Shown piece after piece: positions 54,120 through 59,819 of a DNA stretch of 59,819 nt. The notes under the pieces are model-generated. The model was not told the origin of the DNA and made no database searches. It saw nothing but the letters and a program-made list of their open reading frames with translations. The translations under genes were made by a program, and so were the position numbers. The DNA comes from JAXGPP01 sp964436865 (GTDB taxonomy: Bacteria > Planctomycetota > Planctomycetia > Pirellulales > Thermoguttaceae). The DNA is taken from assembly GCA_964436865.1 (NCBI GenBank), contig CAYTFK010000007.1, positions 1-59,819 of the forward strand. Direction: 5' to 3'. Each line of letters begins with the position of its first letter. Positions within the stretch are counted from its first letter, which is position 1.

Positions 54120-55007
54120 ATGAACCTGGGCGAGACACACATCGAGGACACGTTTGCCGAGGCGTTCCGGATGCGGTACGTGCGGCTCATCGTCACGGCC
54201 GCCGATGATTACTGGGTGGGGATCGGCGTGGCCGACTTCTGCGGCTACAGCACGTCGATCATCGGCTGCGACGCCGAAGCGGGCCTGGAATGCCCCCTCC
54301 CCACCGGCGAAACGCCCGATGGCCGCCCCGGCGCGGCGATGCTGGCGTTCGGGTTCTCGGCCGAGCGGCTCGCCGAGGCGATTCCGAAGCGGACCGGGCA
54401 GTGCCTGATGACCTGCGCGACGACCGCCGTGTTCGACGGCCTGCCGGAAGCCGAGGAATCGGTTCCTCTGGGCAAGCACCTGCGGTTTTTCGGCGACGGA
54501 TTCCAGAAGAGCAAGGTCATTGCCGGCCGGCGATACTGGCGGATTCCGGTGATGGACGGCGAGTTCCTCGTCGAGGAAAGGCTCGGCGTGGGGAAGGGAG
54601 TGGCGGGCGGCAATATTATCCTGCAGGCTGTCGACGCGGCCACCGGTCTGGCGGCCGCCCGGCGGGCCGCCGAGGCAATCGCCCGTCTGCCGGGCGTGAT
54701 TGCCCCGTTTCCAGGCGGCGTCGTGCGCGCCGGCAGCAAAGTCGGGTCGCAGTACAAGAAGCTCGTCGCCTCGACCAACGACGCCTATTGTCCGACCGCC
54801 CGTGGCCGCACGGAAAGCCGACTCCACCCGGAAGCCCACTGCGCTTACGAACTGGTGATCGACGGGGTCGACGAGCAGGCGGTCGGCGCGGCGATGGCCG
54901 CCGCCGTACGGGCCGCCGCAGGGCCCGGCGTACTGCAGATCGGAGCCGGCAACTACGGCGGCAAACTCGGCAAGTTCCACTTCCACCTGCGCCAGTTGCT
55001 CGCGTAG
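54120..55007 (+). CDS. ftr: Formylmethanofuran--tetrahydromethanopterin formyltransferase
   Basis: A 295-aa Ftr/FhcD family enzyme. The start is ATG 54120 ('MNLGETHIEDTFAEAFRMRY'), matching the family's N-terminus. Further hallmarks are 'IVTAADDYWV', 'STSIIGCDAEAGLE', 'LGVGKGVAGGNIILQA', 'ASTNDAYCPTARGR' and 'GAGNYGGKLGKFHFHLR'. It moves a formyl group between tetrahydromethanopterin and methanofuran (FhcD of the Fhc hydrolase complex in bacteria) in C1 metabolism. H4MPT C1 genes are known in planctomycetes and methylotrophs. No other pathway gene lies in this window, so the set is dispersed. Confidence 0.96.
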   Translation: MNLGETHIEDTFAEAFRMRYVRLIVTAADDYWVGIGVADFCGYSTSIIGCDAEAGLECPLPTGETPDGRPGAAMLAFGFSAERLAEAIPKRTGQCLMTCATTAVFDGLPEAEESVPLGKHLRFFGDGFQKSKVIAGRRYWRIPVMDGEFLVEERLGVGKGVAGGNIILQAVDAATGLAAARRAAEAIARLPGVIAPFPGGVVRAGSKVGSQYKKLVASTNDAYCPTARGRTESRLHPEAHCAYELVIDGVDEQAVGAAMAAAVRAAAGPGVLQIGAGNYGGKLGKFHFHLRQLLA

Positions 55008-55059
55008 GGCACAAGGCCGCATGATGCGCGCCGTGGCAAACGCGACGCGAAACGCTGCA

Positions 55060-56439
55060 CTACAGCATCATTCGTTCGGGGCGGTCGAGCCCCAACCGCT
55101 TCATCTTCTTGTAGAGCGTGGTGCGGTTGATGCCCAGCGCTTCGGCCGTGGCCTGGCGGTTCCAGTCGTGCTCGCGGAGCGCATCGAGAATGATCTGGCG
55201 TTCGGGAGCCGACATGGCATCTTTGAGCGACCGGCCGGCAACCGCATCGAAACTCATCGGGGCGGCGGCCAGCACGTTGCGGGGCAGGTCGTCGATGCCG
55301 ATCCGCTCCGACTTGCCCAGCAGGACGGCCCGCTCGATGACGTTCTGCAGCTCGCGGACATTGCCCGGCCAGCGGTAGTGCTGCAAGGCAGCCATCGCTT
55401 CGTCGGTGAGCTCGCGATTGGGCTTGCCGGTCTCCTCGCAGACTTCTTCGAGGAAGTGGCGGGCGAGGAGCGGAATATCGGAGATCCGTTCGCGCAAAGG
55501 AGGCAGCTCAATGTTGATCACGTTGACGCGATAGTACAGATCCTGGCGGAAGCGCCCCTGGGCCACCGCTTCGGCGAGATCTTCATTGGTGGCGAGGATC
55601 ACGCGGGCGTCGACGTTGAAAGTCTTGGTGCCGCCGACCTGCTCGAAGGCAAACTCCTGCAGCACCCGGAGCAGCTTCACCTGCATGGCCGGACTGGCGG
55701 TGCCGATCTCGTCAAGGAAGATCGTGCCGCCGTCGGCCTGCATGAACTTGCCCATCTTGTCGCCCGTGGCGCCGGTGAAAGCGCCGGCCACATGGCCGAA
55801 CAGTTCGCTCTCCAGAAGCGTCTCGGGCAGCGCACCGCACGCCACTTCGACGAACGGCCGGTCGCGCCGGGAGCTGCGGCGATGGATTGCGCGGGCGATC
55901 ATCGACTTGCCCGTCCCGCTCTCGCCGGTGATCAGCACGGTGGCCTTGGTGTCGGCCACACTCTCGATCATGTCGTAGACCCGCAACATGCGGTGGTCGT
56001 GTCCTACAACATTGTCGATGCCAAACCGCAGGTCGAGCTGGGCTTTCAGTTGGCGGTTCTCTTCCAGCACGCGACGCTGGTTGAGCACCCGTTCCAGCGC
56101 CATCTCCAGTTCCTGGTCGATGAGCGGCTTGGTAAGGAAATCCATGGCGCCGGCGCGGATCGCCTCCACGGCCGATTCCACGGTGCCATAGCCAGTGAGC
56201 AGGATGACGGCCGTCGCCGGGCATTGCTCCCGGCAATGGGCGAGGATGTCGAAGCCGTCGCCGTCGCCCAGTCGAATGTCGGCCAGCACAACGTCGTAGG
56301 TCCTTCGCCCAATAGCCGCCACTGCTTCGCGACATCCGCTGGCGGTGTCCAGTTGGTATCCCTGCTCGCGAAGCCAGTCGGCCATCGAGGCGAGAACCTG
56401 CCGATCGTCGTCTACCAGCAGCAGCGTGCCTTTGTTCAT
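55060..56439 (-). CDS. Sigma-54-dependent NtrC-family response regulator
   Basis: A 459-aa regulator. The receiver domain has phosphoacceptor D54 ('VVLADIRLGD'). The AAA+ domain has Walker A 'GESGTGKS' (172-179) and the sigma-54 contact loop 'GAFTGA' (219-224). A Fis-type HTH lies at the C-terminus ('NRQATAEALGINRTTLYKKMK', about 428-448). Phosphorylated, it would activate sigma-54 promoters. The cognate kinase is not adjacent. It converges with ftr and diverges, across about 490 bp, from the NarL-type regulator. Confidence 0.96.
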   Translation of the reverse strand: MNKGTLLLVDDDRQVLASMADWLREQGYQLDTASGCREAVAAIGRRTYDVVLADIRLGDGDGFDILAHCREQCPATAVILLTGYGTVESAVEAIRAGAMDFLTKPLIDQELEMALERVLNQRRVLEENRQLKAQLDLRFGIDNVVGHDHRMLRVYDMIESVADTKATVLITGESGTGKSMIARAIHRRSSRRDRPFVEVACGALPETLLESELFGHVAGAFTGATGDKMGKFMQADGGTIFLDEIGTASPAMQVKLLRVLQEFAFEQVGGTKTFNVDARVILATNEDLAEAVAQGRFRQDLYYRVNVINIELPPLRERISDIPLLARHFLEEVCEETGKPNRELTDEAMAALQHYRWPGNVRELQNVIERAVLLGKSERIGIDDLPRNVLAAAPMSFDAVAGRSLKDAMSAPERQIILDALREHDWNRQATAEALGINRTTLYKKMKRLGLDRPERMML

Positions 56440-56929
56440 GCTGTTTCCTTAACCTCGCCGGACGCGTGACCCGGACCACTCCGGCCCCACGCGTTGGCAG
56501 GATGCCCGGAGTGTCCGATAGCCTGCTTCCGCTCAAACCTGCCGGGTGAATTGCCCGGCAAAACCGGCAAGTCGCAAGTCTTATTGCGGTATCCACTTAT
56601 CGCTACGGACCAACTCTCGCCCCCCTGTTCCAGAGGGAAGGCGACAGCATGGTCTGTCGAGAAATATCTACGTCACAGGATGCCCACGGTCAACGCGTTG
56701 CAGCACACACTCCTGGAATGGGGAGACATACATCTGCGGACGAATCTGGTGGGTGGGATTGGGGGGCGACGGACGGCCGCACGGGAGCTACCTCCGATAG
56801 CCATGGATTTCAAGACATGTACCGCTGGACCGGGGGGAGTGATTGCTACTGCCGGGGAATACCACCCTGCCGGTTGACGTACTACTATTTAGGGAAGCAG
56901 CCGCTTTCTACTTTTTCCTGGAGTCCCCC
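56440..56929. other. Gap between divergent response regulators
   Basis: About 490 bp without a supported gene; frames here lack ribosome sites. I looked for a -24/-12 sigma-54 element (TGGCAC-N5-TTGC) and found none. A TTGACG (56874-56879) is near the NarL-type gene, but no good -10 follows at 16-18 bp. Confidence 0.5.
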
Positions 56930-57562
56930 ATGAGCGTGAGAATGCTGATCGCCGATGACCATGAGGTCATTCGTAGCGGGTTGATTAGCCTCTTGGCCGG
57001 CACCGACATCGAGGTTGTCGCGCAGGCTGCGACCGGCAAGGATACGGTCTCCGAGGCCGAGCGAACCAAGCCCGACGTGATCCTGCTCGATATCCGTATG
57101 CCGGATGGCGACGGACTGGCGACTCTGGAGAAGCTCCGCCAGAAGGTGCCCGAAAGCAGGGTGGTCATGCTTTCAACGTATGACAACCCCACCTACATTG
57201 CCCGCGCTGTGGCGCTGGGAGCGAGCGACTACGTGTTGAAGGGCTCGAATCGCGACGACCTGATCACGACGATCAAGGCCGCCGCGGCGGGCGAGTCCCC
57301 CTCACGGGCTGGCGAACTCCGCCGCGTGGCTGGCGCGATGAAGGTCCGGCAGGTGGTCGACGACGATGACGTCCCCCTGACACAGCGGGAGACGCAGGTG
57401 CTGCGGCACGTGGCCCTGGGCCTGAGCAACAAGGAAATCGGCCGTTCGCTGGAAATCAGCGTCGAGACGGTGAAGGAGCACGTGCAGAACATTCTCCGCA
57501 AGATCGCCGTCAGCGACCGCACCCAAGCGGCGGTATGGGCCGTTCGCAAGGGCCTGGTCTGA
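56930..57562 (+). CDS. NarL/LuxR-family response regulator
   Basis: A 210-aa protein. The start at 56930 is supported by GGAG about 7 bases upstream. The receiver domain covers residues 3-120 with D54 ('VILLDIRMPDG') and 'VMLSTYDNPTYIARAVALGASDYVLKG'. The LuxR helix-turn-helix is at about 145-205 ('LTQRETQVLRHVALGLSNKEIG', 'ISVETVKEHVQNILRKI'). The histidine kinase is not in the window. The gene is followed by two tandem hairpins. Confidence 0.95.
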   Translation: MSVRMLIADDHEVIRSGLISLLAGTDIEVVAQAATGKDTVSEAERTKPDVILLDIRMPDGDGLATLEKLRQKVPESRVVMLSTYDNPTYIARAVALGASDYVLKGSNRDDLITTIKAAAAGESPSRAGELRRVAGAMKVRQVVDDDDVPLTQRETQVLRHVALGLSNKEIGRSLEISVETVKEHVQNILRKIAVSDRTQAAVWAVRKGLV

Positions 57563-57566
57563 CGCA

Positions 57567-57648
57567 CGGCGGGCTCGGGAACCCGCCGATCATCAGCCAC
57601 AAGACCGGCAGACGAAACGGGAGCCTCTGGCTCCCGTTGGTCGTTTCT
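57567..57648 (+). terminator. Tandem hairpins ending the NarL-type transcript
   Basis: The first stem is CGGCGGG/CCCGCCG (57567-57573 with 57582-57588). The second is a perfect 10-bp stem AACGGGAGCC/GGCTCCCGTT (57616-57625, 57629-57638) with a 3-nt loop, followed by GGTCGTTTCTT. The second is a good intrinsic terminator candidate. Confidence 0.75.
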
Positions 57649-57814
57649 TGGCGCCATCCAGGCCGCTCAGTCGCTTTCACCCCACCTCGGCGGCACGATG
57701 CCGAATCCAGCAGTCCGCAAATCCTGAAACTCTTCCCTACCCTCAACCGTCTATTGATGGGGCGCGAAGGCCGTCTGGCCGACCCCGTTGGCTCATCTTC
57801 CGAGGAGAAGCACT

Positions 57815-59077
57815 ATGCGCTTGCGTGTATTGCGGTACGTTGCCGCCCTGGCCCTGACGCTGGCCGCGTGGCCCGAGACGGCCGAGGCCCGCATCAAATT
57901 GATTACCCTCCCGGTGCGGGAGCGAGTCGAAATCCAACTCGACCACCCCAATGTCACACTGGTTGAGGAGGAGCGGATCGTCCCCTTGGTCCAGGGGGTG
58001 AACCAAGTGGATTTCTCATGGGCCAACACCCAGATCGATCCGCAGACAATCATCTTCCGCGTGCTTGGCGGTCAGGGTGAAAAGCCCGAGGGGGGTGAGA
58101 AGCAAGCGAAAGACGACGCGGCGGAGAGAGAACGCGAGGACGCCGCGCCGGCGATCGACGTCAAGGTGCTCTCGGTAAGCTACCCACCCAACGAAGCCGC
58201 CCTGGTGTGGCAGGTGTCGGCAAGTCAGTCGGGCTCGGCCCGGGTGCGGATCAGCTACTTGCTGGGCAATCTGACCAAGAGCTTCCATTACCGCGCAGTG
58301 GCGGCAAACGACGAACAGACGCTCACCCTCCGCCAGTACATCCGCCTGCAGAACCTGGCCAACGAGTCGTTCGGCTCGACCGGATTGTGGGCCGGCTTCG
58401 GCCAGCGGTTCCTGAAGCCCGTCGGCCTCAATGAGACTAAAGAAATGCTCATGGAAAAGGCGGAAAAGGTCCCGATCAAGAAGACCTACACCTGCGATCC
58501 GGGCGAGTTCGGCTGGTTCGACCAGGCGCAGCAGAAGCTGCTCGTGCCGATGCACTACGTGATCAAGAACGACAAGAAGAACCATCTCGGCCAGGCGCCG
58601 CTCCAATTCGGCAAGGTGCGGATCTTCCAGGAAGACGGTCGCGGCTCGACGGCCTTCCTCGGCGAGGACTGGGGCAAGTTTACCCCCTTGGACGACGAGA
58701 TGCGACTCTACGTGGGCGTGGCCCAGGACGTGGTCGTCCGCCGCACGATCGAGAAGAACGAGCAGCGTCGCATCGCCGGAAACCTGCACAATCGCGAAAT
58801 CGTCATCAAGTACGAGATCGAAAACTTCAAGAACAAGCCGGTCACGCTCGACGTCTCCGAGAATATCCGCGCGCTGCGAAATGAAGTAGCGGGCGACACG
58901 GGGCGCGACGTGGAGTGGGAACTCGGTGAAGAGACGACATTCAAAGGACGCCCCGACGCGGAGAAAAGCACCTTCGAGCGGGTCGTGTTCCACGCCGACC
59001 TGCCTGCGCGTGAGGGCGACGCCGAGGCGGAGAAAATTGTTCATAAGCTCCACGTTGTCATCAAGAACGAATGGTAA
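57815..59077 (+). CDS. Exported protein related to DUF4139 proteins
   Basis: A 420-aa protein. The start at 57815 has CGAGGAG 8 bases upstream and opens a signal peptide ('RLRVLRYVAALALTLAAWPETAEA'). The mature N-terminus has 'VTLVEEERIVPLVQGVNQVDFSWANTQIDPQTI', a region shared with the next gene. Residues about 95-120 are an Glu/Lys/Asp-rich acidic insert. The C-terminal part reads 'RTIEKNEQRRIAGNLHNREIVIKYEIENFKNKPVTLDV', typical of the C-terminal half of DUF4139 proteins. It is probably an envelope protein; the function is unknown. It is 5 bp from the next gene, a tandem operon. Confidence 0.82.
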   Translation: MRLRVLRYVAALALTLAAWPETAEARIKLITLPVRERVEIQLDHPNVTLVEEERIVPLVQGVNQVDFSWANTQIDPQTIIFRVLGGQGEKPEGGEKQAKDDAAEREREDAAPAIDVKVLSVSYPPNEAALVWQVSASQSGSARVRISYLLGNLTKSFHYRAVAANDEQTLTLRQYIRLQNLANESFGSTGLWAGFGQRFLKPVGLNETKEMLMEKAEKVPIKKTYTCDPGEFGWFDQAQQKLLVPMHYVIKNDKKNHLGQAPLQFGKVRIFQEDGRGSTAFLGEDWGKFTPLDDEMRLYVGVAQDVVVRRTIEKNEQRRIAGNLHNREIVIKYEIENFKNKPVTLDVSENIRALRNEVAGDTGRDVEWELGEETTFKGRPDAEKSTFERVVFHADLPAREGDAEAEKIVHKLHVVIKNEW

Positions 59078-59082
59078 CGCCC

Positions 59083-59819
59083 ATGCATACGCTCCGTATT
59101 TTCATCGCTTCGCTAGCCCTGCTGGCCGTTGCTCGGTGCGTGCCGGCCCGGGCGGAGAACATCGACCTGTCGACGGTGCCCAACCGCGACACGGTGCAGT
59201 TGACGATCTACAACTCGGAAGACATCACGCTGGTGCGTGAGACGCGCAAGGTGAGCTTCAAGCAGGGCGTCAATCCGCTGCAGTTCAGTTGGGCCAACAC
59301 GCTCATCGATCCGACTTCAGTGGAACTGAAGTTCCTGAGCGATCCCGATCAGCTCGAACTGCTCGACACGACCTTCCCCCACGACAAGCCGCAGATGCTC
59401 TACTGGAACGTCCAGAGCGAGCTCGACGGCGAGGCGACCGTGGAGATCAGCTACTTCACCAGCGGCATTAGCTGGTCGGCCGACTATGTCTGCCTCGCCA
59501 ACCAGGACGAGACGGCGATGGGCTTCGAGGGCTTCGTCCGGGTGACCAACAACTCGGGCGAAGAGTACGAAGACGCCCAGGTCCGGCTCGTCGTCGGCAA
59601 GATCAATCTCGTCGAGAAAATCGCCCAACTGGCCCAGGTCCCGATGGGCGAAGTGGGACAGATGGAGAAGGGCAAGCGAGAGGAACTCGGCCGGCAAGTG
59701 CTCCGCGAGTCGCTGGCGCTCGATGCGGCAATGCCGGCCGCGGCCGCCCCAGCTCCCGCCGAAGAGCCCAAGCAAATCGTCAAAGAGGGCTTGAGCGAGT
59801 ACTTCATCTACACGATCGA
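59083..59819 (+). CDS. DUF4139-type exported protein, 3' end beyond the window
   Basis: Partial: about 245 codons from ATG 59083 run open to the window edge. Signal peptide: 'HTLRIFIASLALLAVARCVPARA'. The mature part shares 'GVNPLQFSWANTLIDP' with the preceding protein. It then has 'ATVEISYFTSGISWSADYVCL' and 'NNSGEEYEDAQVRLVVGKI', a typical DUF4139 core, and an Ala/Pro-rich linker near the edge. It is a tandem paralogue of the gene ending at 59077. The pair probably arose by duplication or is a conserved two-gene unit. Confidence 0.85.
   Translation, partial: MHTLRIFIASLALLAVARCVPARAENIDLSTVPNRDTVQLTIYNSEDITLVRETRKVSFKQGVNPLQFSWANTLIDPTSVELKFLSDPDQLELLDTTFPHDKPQMLYWNVQSELDGEATVEISYFTSGISWSADYVCLANQDETAMGFEGFVRVTNNSGEEYEDAQVRLVVGKINLVEKIAQLAQVPMGEVGQMEKGKREELGRQVLRESLALDAAMPAAAAPAPAEEPKQIVKEGLSEYFIYTI

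Overview
The window looks like a high-GC planctomycete chromosome (Planctomycetota). The reasons are the gene families: many secreted or twin-arginine-exported proteins, a Cys-type sulfatase, heparinase-II/III-like lyases, an HzsA-related diheme protein, GYF/zinc-ribbon membrane proteins, and a lone tetrahydromethanopterin C1 gene (ftr/fhcD). No insertion sequence, phage or CRISPR array was seen. There is one assembly gap (100 N, 7398-7497).

Region 1 (278-2472, minus): a secreted HEAT-repeat protein and an exported Gly/Tyr-rich protein of unknown function.

Region 2 (about 2890-14394, plus): a complete-looking Tad/Flp pilus locus. Its order is c-di-GMP-I riboswitch, flp pilin, intrinsic terminator, a 36-aa membrane peptide, prepilin peptidase (cpaA/tadV), TadE-like pseudopilin, cpaB, secretin cpaC (split by the gap), cpaE/tadZ, cpaF/tadA, tadB, tadC and a secreted unknown protein. 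The riboswitch at the head of the transcript suggests c-di-GMP control of pilus production. The terminator straight after the pilin gene suggests that pilin mRNA exceeds machinery mRNA.

Region 3 (14449-17422, minus): a likely operon of a zinc-ribbon/GYF membrane protein, a membrane-anchored P-loop NTPase and a macro-domain protein. A secreted 13-Asp-box propeller protein follows on the other strand (17660-20443).

Region 4 (about 20538-34706): an oxidative-stress and lipid-modification island. It holds a Tat aldo/keto reductase, exported glutathione peroxidase, TspO, a small Cys protein, tRNA-Arg(UCG), an SDR-DUF2867 protein and a peroxiredoxin. These are followed by an FAD oxidoreductase, DUF1365 and CFA-type methyltransferase operon, which faces a DUF2177, second CFA-type methyltransferase, DUF1295 and radical SAM operon. 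The second operon has been opened by a ~2.1-kb insertion carrying a six-hairpin glycosidase gene. It is flanked by a 115-bp direct repeat (112/115 identical), and all junctions keep overlapping stop/start codons. This is the most unusual structure in the window.

Region 5 (35010-54007): polymer-degradation and envelope genes. These are a Tat alpha/beta hydrolase, exported MsrA-MsrB, a beta-helix + LamG giant, a CBS-HEPN protein, two heparinase-II/III-type lyases, a sulfatase, the HzsA-related diheme protein, a MacA adaptor with a MacB-type permease (no ATPase nearby) and a Tat TIM-barrel epimerase.

Region 6 (54120-59819): ftr/fhcD, an NtrC-type and a NarL-type response regulator, tandem terminators, and two tandem DUF4139-type exported paralogues, the second cut by the window end.

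The very long minus-strand open frames opposite the tad genes are high-GC shadows and were not annotated. Gene starts were set from Shine-Dalgarno spacing and signal peptides, so several are downstream of the longest possible start.
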